Assembly (NCBI GenBank): GCA_005880175.1
Contig: VBJR01000007.1
Span: 1-26,247, forward strand
DNA length: 26,247 nt
Source: Chloroflexota bacterium
Lineage (GTDB): Bacteria; Chloroflexota; Dormibacteria; Dormibacterales; Dormibacteraceae
Reading direction: 5' to 3'
Part shown: positions 15,317-22,562 of the stretch, in pieces
Position numbering within the stretch: position 1 is the stretch's first letter
Layout of the letters: the number at the start of each line of letters is the position of its first letter
Position numbers and translations under genes: made by a program
The notes under the pieces: model-generated
The model's database searches: none
Told to the model about the DNA's origin: nothing
Seen by the model: the letters and a program-made list of their open reading frames with translations, nothing else

Positions 15317-15925
15317 TTATGAGGGCGGCGTGCCGCGATGGATGGCGAAGCGAACGCCACGCTCGTGCTCGATGCGATTCTGCTCGCCGGCATCGAGGGC
15401 TGCCACCAGAGCGGTCTGGTCGCCGGGAAGCAGCGCGACGAACCGCCGAGGTGCTCGGGTCTCCGCGAGCACGGCGTTGAGACCGTCGAGCACGCCGAGA
15501 TCCAGCCAGTCTTCGCGCACTGTCGCTCGGAGCTCCCATCGGCGGTCGCCGATCTCGACATCGAGCGTGACCGGGCCGTCCGGCGTCGCCCAGCGCTCGG
15601 CCAGTCGGTCGGGGCGGAACGCGCCCCCAGAGATGGCGGCCCACTCGTTCAGCACGCGCACGTAGATGTCGTTACCGGGCGCGACGTCCGCCTCGAGATC
15701 CTGCCACCAGGTTCGGACGCGATCGTAGGCGAGAACTCGCACTTCCGCCAGCACCGGCACGTTCGGGTCCGGTCCGAGCCGCTCAGCCCACTCGTCCTCG
15801 TGCTCGTCCTGGAGCAGTTCAGCCAGCTCCGCATCCGACATTGCTGACCTGTCCGCGAAGAATCCGGCAGCGCGATAGGTCCGCAGCGCCGCGAGCAGCC
15901 ACTCCTGGTCTGTCGCGGCGGTCAC
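15317..15925 (-). CDS. Hypothetical protein, possible second immunity protein
   Basis: This is a 202-aa acidic, probably cytosolic protein with no signal peptide or TM segment. The N-terminal region is helical (EWLLAALRTYRAAGFFADRS, then DAELAELLQDEHEDEW). The C-terminal region is mixed alpha/beta (VTLDVEIGDRRWELRATVRE, then RFVALLPGDQTALVAALD). GTG 15925 overlaps the preceding stop (GTGA), so it is coupled to the immunity-like gene and the toxin. I do not recognise the family. Its position as the last gene of a toxin operon suggests a second immunity or accessory function. Confidence 0.75.
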   Translation of the reverse strand: MTAATDQEWLLAALRTYRAAGFFADRSAMSDAELAELLQDEHEDEWAERLGPDPNVPVLAEVRVLAYDRVRTWWQDLEADVAPGNDIYVRVLNEWAAISGGAFRPDRLAERWATPDGPVTLDVEIGDRRWELRATVREDWLDLGVLDGLNAVLAETRAPRRFVALLPGDQTALVAALDAGEQNRIEHERGVRFAIHRGTPPS

Positions 15926-16737
15926 CGGCCAGCTGCCATCGGCGCTTCGAGCCGCAGGTCGTCGAAGCTGGGCGCGCGGCCCGGCGGTCGCGGCCGGCCC
16001 CCACGAGGCATGATCGGCCTGCTCATTCCGGGACGCCAGAAGGCGCTGACACCCAAGTGCCGCATGGCGGCCTCGCGCGCGGCGACCACATCAGTTCGCT
16101 GCGTCTGGTTGTCGAGCAGCGACGGCGTGAGCTGCACGTACCAGCGCTTCGAGCCGAGCTGAGCGATGGCGGCGGACGGCGTAGTGCGGATGGCGTCCTC
16201 GCCGAACAAGTCGACGTACGAAGGGCCGAAGATGCTGGCCCAGTACAGGCCGGGGAGGTGGAACTGCAGGGTCCAGGGCGCGACATGGACGCGGGGTTCG
16301 CCGTCGTACTCGTTGACCCCGAGCAGCTGGCCAACGTCCTCTGGCGCGAACGCGTGCAGGAAGCCATAGTCGGCGTCGAGCAGATCGGCCAGCCGGTGGA
16401 ACAATCCGACTGCGGCGTCGGGCGTCACGGATCCAGAGCGCGCCCCAATCCAGAGCTCGCCGTGCGTGGTGCCTCGCTTCCACCTCTTGTGCACCAAGAT
16501 CTCGGCGGCCCCACGCTCGGCGCTGACGCAGGTGAAGTCGAGGCTACGCCAGACCTCGTCGATGCGGTCCGGCTCCCAGGGACGTCGCGCGGGCTCGGCC
16601 ACGTCCCATCGGCCCGGTGTCCATGCCGGCGCCGCCGACTCGATCGCCCCGAACACCTCCGACGCGAGCTCGGGCTCGTGCATGGACGTTCGCGACAGCA
16701 GCTGCAGGAACAGGTCCCGCCGACCTCGAGCCATCAT
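15922..16737 (-). CDS. Putative immunity protein (Imm52-like) for the T7SS toxin
   Basis: This is a 271-aa cytosolic protein encoded directly after the toxin, with its ATG overlapping the toxin stop. Several features recall the Imm52 family of polymorphic-toxin immunity proteins. These are LPGLYWASIFGPSYVDLFG, a Trp/Pro-rich APWTLQFHLPG, the acidic LFHRLADLLDADYGFLH, and RWYVQLTPSLLDNQ before a C-terminal helix RREAAMRHLG-like segment (AAREAAMRHLGVSAFW). Family assignment is from memory of motif patterns and not confirmed. The position next to a nuclease-type toxin is the stronger argument. The C-terminal 35 residues are Pro/Arg-rich and probably disordered. Confidence 0.7.
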   Translation of the reverse strand: MMARGRRDLFLQLLSRTSMHEPELASEVFGAIESAAPAWTPGRWDVAEPARRPWEPDRIDEVWRSLDFTCVSAERGAAEILVHKRWKRGTTHGELWIGARSGSVTPDAAVGLFHRLADLLDADYGFLHAFAPEDVGQLLGVNEYDGEPRVHVAPWTLQFHLPGLYWASIFGPSYVDLFGEDAIRTTPSAAIAQLGSKRWYVQLTPSLLDNQTQRTDVVAAREAAMRHLGVSAFWRPGMSRPIMPRGGRPRPPGRAPSFDDLRLEAPMAAGR

Positions 16738-17888
16738 GGCAAGGGTAGCTCCGGGAGCTCCGGCACTTCCGGCTCTTCAGGCGTCTCGCCTGGTGGCAGG
16801 TCGCCAGAGCCTGCTCCCCCACCACTGGGGGGCACCTCCTCCGGCGGGGGGAACCCGCGCGGGTTATTGAGGGTGCCCTTGCCCTCTGGCACCTTCCCCG
16901 TGTACATGAACCCGCCGTTCGGGGCCTCGGTGACGGGGTTGCCGGCGTAGTCGGTGACCGTTCCGTCGGACTGCGCCCGCACGATTTCGCCTCCGTACGG
17001 ATGCTCCTCGATGGCCTGCCGGAGCGGTGCCGAGACCCGAGTCTTGGGTCCGATGATCAACGTGAAGGACTGTTCGTTTTCGGCTGCGGCCGCCATCTCG
17101 TTCTGGATCTGGCTCGAGTTGTACTGATATGCGACACCCTTGATCTCGATCATCTGGCCGCCGCGCCCACCCATGTAGTCGGGGATCGAGCCATTGACCA
17201 TTTCTGTGTTCTTCGTGAGGCCGAAGAGCTTGAGAACGAACCGCTCGAAAGCGGCGCCGGCATCCTGGTTGTCCCTGACTGAGCCCAGCAGCAGCACCAG
17301 GAAGCCAGTGTCCGGCGGGGCCTCTCCGCGTGAGCCGGCGGGCCCGGCGGGCGTCGTTCCCGCGAAGTTGCCGATGCCGCCCGCCATGCCAGCGATGCCC
17401 GAGAGCGCCGATGCGGCTCGCTGGCCGGCCGCCAGCGCGTCGGCGATGGCCCTGGCGGCATCGCCCTGCGCGACGCCAGCGGTCGCCTGGGCGTCCTGCA
17501 GCTTCGTCTGCTGCTGGTCGAAGAACTGCGACACCGCGGCTCCGTTCCCGTGGGGCACGTAGTTGTCCATCGCGCTCTGGGCGGCAGCCGCGTCCGTATT
17601 CGCGGTGTTCATCCGATCCATCGCCGAGTGGAACCTCGACCGGCAGTCGTCGATGGTGTTCGCCAGCGTGATCAGGGTGGTGGAGACCTGGTTCAGCGCG
17701 TCCCCCGCCCGGTTGAGATCGGCCACGCCCTGGGCGTGGCTCTCGCCGACCGAGGCGAGCGTCGCCCGCAGGTCGGAGCCGTCAGCCTGGCAGATGGCGG
17801 ACGCGGTCCCGAACCAGCTCGCCGTGCCGCGAAGGGCGCCCGTGTCGACGTTGGGGAAGCTCAGGCCTCCGCCGCCGCCCGGGATCAT
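16734..17888 (-). CDS. T7SS polymorphic toxin with PD-(D/E)xK-type nuclease domain
   Basis: This is a 384-aa protein. Residues 10-165 are a long all-helical WXG/LXG-like secretion domain without cysteine-rich or enzymatic motifs, followed by a Gly/Ala/Pro linker (165-195). Residues 200-300 look like a restriction-endonuclease fold: helix AGAAFERFVLKLFG, then SIPDYMGGRGGQMIEIKG. Here Asp237 and Glu248-x-Lys250 fit the D...ExK catalytic triad. The helix QIQNEMAAAAE and strand SFTLIIGPKTR follow. The tail (346-384) is Pro/Glu-rich. ATG 17888 overlaps the stop of the WXG100-like gene, and a GTG at 17900 is an alternative. It is predicted to be exported by the adjacent EccC-type machine and to cut nucleic acid in target cells. 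Confidence 0.8.
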   Translation of the reverse strand: MIPGGGGGLSFPNVDTGALRGTASWFGTASAICQADGSDLRATLASVGESHAQGVADLNRAGDALNQVSTTLITLANTIDDCRSRFHSAMDRMNTANTDAAAAQSAMDNYVPHGNGAAVSQFFDQQQTKLQDAQATAGVAQGDAARAIADALAAGQRAASALSGIAGMAGGIGNFAGTTPAGPAGSRGEAPPDTGFLVLLLGSVRDNQDAGAAFERFVLKLFGLTKNTEMVNGSIPDYMGGRGGQMIEIKGVAYQYNSSQIQNEMAAAAENEQSFTLIIGPKTRVSAPLRQAIEEHPYGGEIVRAQSDGTVTDYAGNPVTEAPNGGFMYTGKVPEGKGTLNNPRGFPPPEEVPPSGGGAGSGDLPPGETPEEPEVPELPELPLP

Positions 17889-18271
17889 GCCTCGTTGCAC
17901 TGGGCCGGCACCTGGCCCAGGAGGTTGGGGGAGCAGTCCACCTTCGGCGGCGCCGGCACCTGCCGGCGCTGCTGCGCCGGCATCGGCATCGCCGACATGT
18001 CGGCGTTCTCGTAGACGACGGCGGCGGCGCCGGTGTTAGAGCCGTAGGCGCCGAGGGCCCGCACCAGGCGGTCGAGGGCCGCGCCCCAGCTCGACGTGAC
18101 GTCCGACCAGGCGCCACCGGCCAGCACCGCGTCCAGGGAGGACTGCGCCGCGCCCCCCTGATGCCGCACCTGGCCGACCCAGAACCGAAGGTCGTCGGCC
18201 TGCGAGGTGATCCGCGAGCTGGCGTCGAGCAGCGTGCTCGGTGTTACGTCGATGCCGCCGCCGTCATGCAT
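17885..18271 (-). CDS. WXG100-like ESX protein, toxin partner
   Basis: This is a 128-aa protein. The first 95 residues form the helix-turn-helix of WXG100/Esx proteins: DVTPSTLLDASSRITSQADD, then a turn region AGGAWSDVTSSWGAALDRLV. The canonical W-x-G is replaced by WSD, with WGA a few residues later. A Pro/Met-rich C-terminal extension (MPMPAQQRRQVPAPPKVD) has two cysteines. ATG 18271 has GGGGGAG 6 nt upstream, so I prefer it to the ATG at 18289. The stop overlaps the toxin start, so it probably forms the secretion heterodimer with the toxin N-domain. Confidence 0.78.
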   Translation of the reverse strand: MHDGGGIDVTPSTLLDASSRITSQADDLRFWVGQVRHQGGAAQSSLDAVLAGGAWSDVTSSWGAALDRLVRALGAYGSNTGAAAVVYENADMSAMPMPAQQRRQVPAPPKVDCSPNLLGQVPAQCNEA

Positions 18272-18328
18272 CAGGTGCTCCCCCCACAATGCGGTGCTGG
18301 TGGCCCCGAGGTATCGAGACGTCCGGGC

Positions 18329-18366
18329 CTTTTGTTAGATTAGTGATCCGGTCGCCGGCAGCGCAA
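18329..18366 (-). promoter_or_regulatory. AT-rich promoter region between divergent esx genes
   Basis: CTTTTGTTAGATTAGTGATC is a conspicuous AT-rich island in the 164-bp divergent region. On the minus strand TTGCGC (18366-18361) and TAATCT (18342-18337), 18 bp apart, form a weak promoter for the WXG100-like/toxin operon. A plus-strand -10 (TAGATT) could serve the other direction. Confidence 0.35.
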
Positions 18367-18435
18367 CTGCGGCGGCGGTTGGGGAGCAGTCGGCCACGCG
18401 TGGGATGCGGATTCACGCTAGCGGGAGGAACTACT

Positions 18436-18735
18436 TTGGCCTCGAACATTCGGGTAACCCCTGAGCAGCTTCAGTCGATCGCCGGCCAGCTCAACGCCGG
18501 GGCGTCCAGCATCGAGGGCACGCTTCGCCAGCTCTCCGGCCAGGTGGCGCCGCTGGGCTCCGACTGGGCCGGCGTTGCGCAGCAGCGCTTCATCACGCTG
18601 TGGGAGCAGTGGCAGCGCGACGGCGCAGGACTCCACCAGGCGCTGGTGGGGATCGCTCAGCTCATGCAGCAGGCCGGCTCCCACTACGAGAGCACCGAGC
18701 AGGGGATCGCGAGCAGCTTCAACCGGGGTGCCTGA
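18436..18735 (+). CDS. WXG100 family protein (EsxA-like)
   Basis: This is a 99-aa WXG100 protein: helix VTPEQLQSIAGQLNAGASSI, the central turn SDWAGVAQQRF carrying the W-A-G motif, and a second helix LWEQWQRDGAGLHQALVGIA. The length is typical. The start is TTG 18436, with GGAGGAA about 6 nt upstream. It is transcribed divergently from the toxin operon and 32 bp ahead of eccC, so it is probably the general substrate or co-secreted partner of this ESX system. A C-terminal YxxxD/E-like export signal may be YESTEQGIAS, where spacing Y-E-S-T-E fits. Confidence 0.9.
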   Translation: MASNIRVTPEQLQSIAGQLNAGASSIEGTLRQLSGQVAPLGSDWAGVAQQRFITLWEQWQRDGAGLHQALVGIAQLMQQAGSHYESTEQGIASSFNRGA

Positions 18736-18767
18736 GCCCCGGGCGGCCGTGTAGGAGCGCCACCGCG

Positions 18768-21700
18768 ATGGCGGGGGTCGTCCACAAACGGCCGCAGCGG
18801 GCGTATCTGGAGCCGCTGTGTGAGGAGCCGTGCGAGGTCGCGGCGCCGCCGACGCGAGATCGCTCGAGCGGAGGCGGCGCCGGTACCGCGTTGATGTACC
18901 TGCTGCCGGCCCTCGCCAGCGGCGCCTCGCTGATCTACCTGTTCACCTTCCGGACCAACCCGCTGATCGTGGTCGCGGTGATCCTCGTGGTCGTCGTCTG
19001 CGTCCTGACCGGCGGCCTGATGTGGTGGATGCAACGGCGCGGGGTGCGCCGCCGCCGTCGCTGGGAGCGCGAGCGCTATCTGGCCTACCTGGAGCGTTTG
19101 GAGGAGGAGCTGAGCACGGCCGCGGCGACGCAGACGCAGCGCCTGGGCCACCTGTACCCCGACGACGCGTTGCTGGCCGGCCTGGTGACGACCCGGCGCC
19201 GCGTCTGGGAGCGCCGGCGCAGCGACCCCGACCACCTGACAGTCACGCTGGGCCGCGGCCGTGTGCCGCTCTCCTGCCAGGTCAGCCTGTCCCTGAACGA
19301 CAACCCGCTCGTCGAGTACGAGGCCGATCTCCTCGGCCGAGCGCGAGCACTGGTGAATCGGTGGAGCGAGCTGGAGGCCGCGCCCGTGGCGATCGGCCTC
19401 CTCGAGCAACGCCAGATCATGGTGGCCGGCGATCGGGAACTGGGCCGGGCGCTGGCCAGGCACGTGGTCTGCCAGCTCGCCGTCACGCAGGGGCCAGACG
19501 ACCTCCAGGTCGCGGTCATCGGCGGCACGGCGATGTCCTCGGCCTGGGAGTGGGCCAAGTGGCTGCCTCACGCCAGGCGGGTCCGTTCGCAGCCGGACTC
19601 GCCACGGCTCCTCGGATTCGACCGCGAGGCCGTCGCGACCGTCCTGGCCGACGCCGTCGCACCGCGGCTCGCGGCCGGGCAGCGCGAGCGCGACGATCCG
19701 TCCGGATCCCGATCGGTGCCATCGATGCCACACCTGCTCCTGGTTGTGGACGGCCAGGCAGCCGCCGACACGCTTTCGCTGATGCCGGGCAGCGAGCTGC
19801 TGTCGATGCCAGGCAGCGCCATCTCGGTGCTCTGGCTAGGTGGACCTGCCGCCGGCGCCACCGCCCGGCTGACGCTGCGCGAAGGGGGTGCGCTGTCGTT
19901 CGAGGAGGTCGCCTTCGGCGGAGCCCGCGTGGAGCCAGTGCGGGCGGCTCTCTGCCCCGTCGAGCTGGCCGAACGGATCGCGCGTGGCCTGGCGCCGCTG
20001 CTGCTGGACGAGCGCGAGGGCGGCCGCGACCTGAGCGAGGAGGTGCGGCTGGTCGAGCTGCTGGGGACACCGGCGCAGGCGATCGAGGCGGAGAGGCTGT
20101 GGCGCGAGACTCAGGGCCCGCGAGCGCTGCGGATCCCGATCGGCGTGCGGCTCGATGGCCAGCACGCGATCCTCGATCTGAAGGAGGCCGCGGAGGGGGG
20201 CATGGGCCCGCACGGCCTGATCGTCGGCGCGACCGGCTCCGGCAAGAGCGAGCTGCTGCGCACCATCGTGACCGCACTTGCCGTCCGCCACGATCCGGAC
20301 CTCCTCAACTTCGTGTTCGTGGACTTCAAAGGCGGCGCTTCGTTCGCCGACCTGGCCCGGCTGCCGCACTGTGCCGGCATGATCACCAACATCGAGCGTG
20401 ACCTCACGCTCGTGGATCGGATGCAGGCGGCGTTGTACGGGGAGCAGGAACGGCGCCAGCGGCTGCTGCGTGACGCGGGCAACCTGGACGACATCCGGCA
20501 GTACCGCGCGCGCCGGCAGGCGGGGGCGGACCTGACGCCGATGCCCTACCTGCTGATCGTCGTGGACGAGTTCGGCGAGCTGCTCGGCAACCGGCCGGAC
20601 TTCCTCGACCTCTTCGTCACGCTCGGCCGGGTGGGCCGAAGCCTCGGCATGCACCTGCTGCTGGCCACCCAACGGCTCGACGAAGGCCGCATCCGTGGCC
20701 TGGAGGGGCACCTGCGCTACCGGGTGTGCCTGCGCACGTTCAGCGCCGAGGAGAGCATGGCGGTGCTGGGCAGACGGGACGCGTTCCACCTGCCGCCTTA
20801 CCCGGGCGTCGGTTACCTGCGGGTCGACGGCGATCCCGAGGTGTTCAAGGTCGCGCTCGTCTCCCGGTCCGCGACGGACGAAGTGGGCGAGGAAGGTGTC
20901 GTGGACTTCACTTCCGCCCACCAGGCCCAGGCGGCCGGGATCTCGCAGGCGCCCGAGTCTGGCGCCGGCGACACCGACATGGACGTGATCATCTCCCGTG
21001 TCGGCGGCCTGCGCCCACCCGCGCACCAGGTGTGGCTGCCGCCACTGCCGACCCGCCTGGAACTGGATGACGTGCTGGCCCGCGAGCCGGTGACCGAGCA
21101 CCTCCGGGTGCCGATCGGCATGGTGGACGTGCCCAGGGCGCAGCGCCAGGACTCGCTGGTGCTGGATTTCTCGGGCGTCGGTGGGCATCTCGCCGTCGTC
21201 GGCGCGCCGCAGTCGGGCAAGAGCACGTTGCTCCGGACGCTGCTCGCGGCGTTCATCGCGACGCACGAGGCGTCGGAGGTGCAGTTCTATTGCGTTGACG
21301 TCGGCGGTGGGACGCTGCGCGCGTTCGAGCCCGCGCCGCACGTGGGAGCGGTGGCCGGCAAGGCGGACCGGGAGCGGATTCTCAGGGTCATTCAGCACGT
21401 CGGCTCACTGATCGAGGAGCGCGAGCTGCTGTTCAGAGAGAGGGCCCTGGACGGGATGGCCGCCTACCGGCGGGAGCGGGGGGCCGGTCACCTGCCCGGC
21501 ATGCCGTACGGCGACGTGTTCCTCGTGATCGACGATCTTGCGCAGGTCCAGAGCGAGATCGAGCAGGTCGAGGCGGAGCTGATCAGGATCGCCACCGCAG
21601 GTCTCAATTACGGCGTCCACCTCGTGGTCACAGCGCACCGCTGGGGCGACGTGCGGGCCAAGCTGCGGGACGCGATCGGCAGCCGTCTGGAGCTGCGCTT

Positions 21701-22055
21701 GAACGATCCGACGGACTCGGAGATCGGCCGGCTGCTCGCGGCAAGGCTCCCGGTGGGCATGCCGGGTCGGGGCCTGGTGCGGCCTGGCCTGCAGTTCCAG
21801 GCCGCGGTCGCGCAGGTGCCCGGGCGTTTGGTCGAGTCCGCGCGCGCGGCCGCCGGTGGGCAGCAGGCGCCGCGAGTGCTGAGCCTGCCCGCCATGGCCT
21901 GGGCGCCGGCGACCCGCACCTGCTGGTCTTCGGTGACGGACAGAGTGGCAAGACGAACCTGCTCCGCGTCATTGCGCGCGGCCTGGCCTCGCGGACGTCC
22001 GCGGAGGAGTCGATCGTCAGCCTGGTGGACTACCGGCGCCAGCTCGCGGACGTAG
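18768..22055 (+). CDS. eccC: Type VII secretion ATPase EccC (two of three ATPase domains in frame)
   Basis: This frame encodes 1095 aa. Two N-terminal TM helices (about 41-60 and 66-88) precede a DUF-like linker domain and tandem FtsK/SpoIIIE-type ATPases. The first has Walker A GATGSGKSELLR (about residue 486) and Walker B LLIVVDEFGELL (about 593). The second has Walker A GAPQSGKSTLLR (about 811) and Walker B FLVIDDLA (about 918). ATG 18768 has AGGAG 10 nt upstream. After PRVLSLPA (about residue 1040, near 21893) the frame turns into nonsense (Trp/Arg/Ser-rich) to a TAG at 22055. The third ATPase domain continues in another frame to 22555. EccC is the motor of the ESX membrane complex and recognises WXG100 export signals. 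The C-terminal signal-binding ATPase domains are normally required. Confidence 0.92.
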   Translation: MAGVVHKRPQRAYLEPLCEEPCEVAAPPTRDRSSGGGAGTALMYLLPALASGASLIYLFTFRTNPLIVVAVILVVVVCVLTGGLMWWMQRRGVRRRRRWERERYLAYLERLEEELSTAAATQTQRLGHLYPDDALLAGLVTTRRRVWERRRSDPDHLTVTLGRGRVPLSCQVSLSLNDNPLVEYEADLLGRARALVNRWSELEAAPVAIGLLEQRQIMVAGDRELGRALARHVVCQLAVTQGPDDLQVAVIGGTAMSSAWEWAKWLPHARRVRSQPDSPRLLGFDREAVATVLADAVAPRLAAGQRERDDPSGSRSVPSMPHLLLVVDGQAAADTLSLMPGSELLSMPGSAISVLWLGGPAAGATARLTLREGGALSFEEVAFGGARVEPVRAALCPVELAERIARGLAPLLLDEREGGRDLSEEVRLVELLGTPAQAIEAERLWRETQGPRALRIPIGVRLDGQHAILDLKEAAEGGMGPHGLIVGATGSGKSELLRTIVTALAVRHDPDLLNFVFVDFKGGASFADLARLPHCAGMITNIERDLTLVDRMQAALYGEQERRQRLLRDAGNLDDIRQYRARRQAGADLTPMPYLLIVVDEFGELLGNRPDFLDLFVTLGRVGRSLGMHLLLATQRLDEGRIRGLEGHLRYRVCLRTFSAEESMAVLGRRDAFHLPPYPGVGYLRVDGDPEVFKVALVSRSATDEVGEEGVVDFTSAHQAQAAGISQAPESGAGDTDMDVIISRVGGLRPPAHQVWLPPLPTRLELDDVLAREPVTEHLRVPIGMVDVPRAQRQDSLVLDFSGVGGHLAVVGAPQSGKSTLLRTLLAAFIATHEASEVQFYCVDVGGGTLRAFEPAPHVGAVAGKADRERILRVIQHVGSLIEERELLFRERALDGMAAYRRERGAGHLPGMPYGDVFLVIDDLAQVQSEIEQVEAELIRIATAGLNYGVHLVVTAHRWGDVRAKLRDAIGSRLELRLNDPTDSEIGRLLAARLPVGMPGRGLVRPGLQFQAAVAQVPGRLVESARAAAGGQQAPRVLSLPAMAWAPATRTCWSSVTDRVARRTCSASLRAAWPRGRPRRSRSSAWWTTGASSRT

Positions 22056-22555
22056 CGCAGCTGGCCCACGTACGAACGTGCTGCTGGAACCCGGCGGAGG
22101 CCGCGCAGCTCGTCACCGAGCTGCAGAGGCGCCTGAGCGCGCGGGAACCGGCGCCGCTGGGAGAGCGGTGGCGCGGTCCGCACCACTACCTGCTGGTCGA
22201 CGACTACGACTGGGTCGCAACGCCCGCAGGCAATCCGCTCGCCCTGCTCGCGGACCTCGCGCTGCAGGGCCAGGACATCGGGTTCCACGTGGTGCTGGCA
22301 CGTCGCGTGGCCGGGTCGGTGCGGGCGTCGTTCGAGCCGTTCTTCCAGCGCCTCCGCGAGATGGGCCCTCCGGGCCTGATCATGAGCGGCGACCCGTACG
22401 AGGGGCCGGTGCTGGCGGGCCAGAAGGCCGAGCCGATGCCGCCGGGCCGGGGCTGGCTGGTGCGGCGAGGTCACAAGACGCTGCAGGTGCAGACGCTGTA
22501 CGCGACCGTGCGCCCGGCGGTGTACCAGGAGGGGCCCGAGAGCGCGTCTGGCTGA
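21896..22555 (+). pseudogene. eccC: Third ATPase domain of EccC, out of frame
   Basis: In the -1-shifted frame, GLGAGDPHLLVFGDGQSGKT and NLLRVIARG form the third FtsK-type Walker A. SLVDYRRQLADVAQ, Walker B HHYLLVDDYDWV and LALQGQDIGFHVVLARR follow, ending at TGA 22555. No start codon occurs in this frame before the Walker A. The region between the second and third domains is shorter than in intact EccC proteins, suggesting a small deletion of non-multiple-of-three length near 21880-21896. No slippery heptamer for programmed frameshifting is seen. A GTG at 22025 could start a truncated product without the P-loop. Confidence 0.85.
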
Positions 22556-22562
22556 GCTGATG

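Noticed and set aside
19836..21398. 520-codon minus-strand open frame inside eccC
   Set aside because: It is a shadow of the well-supported EccC reading frame.
21880..21900. Programmed -1 frameshift in eccC
   Set aside because: No slippery heptamer or stop-codon context was seen, and the linker looks shortened. A deletion or sequence error explains it better.
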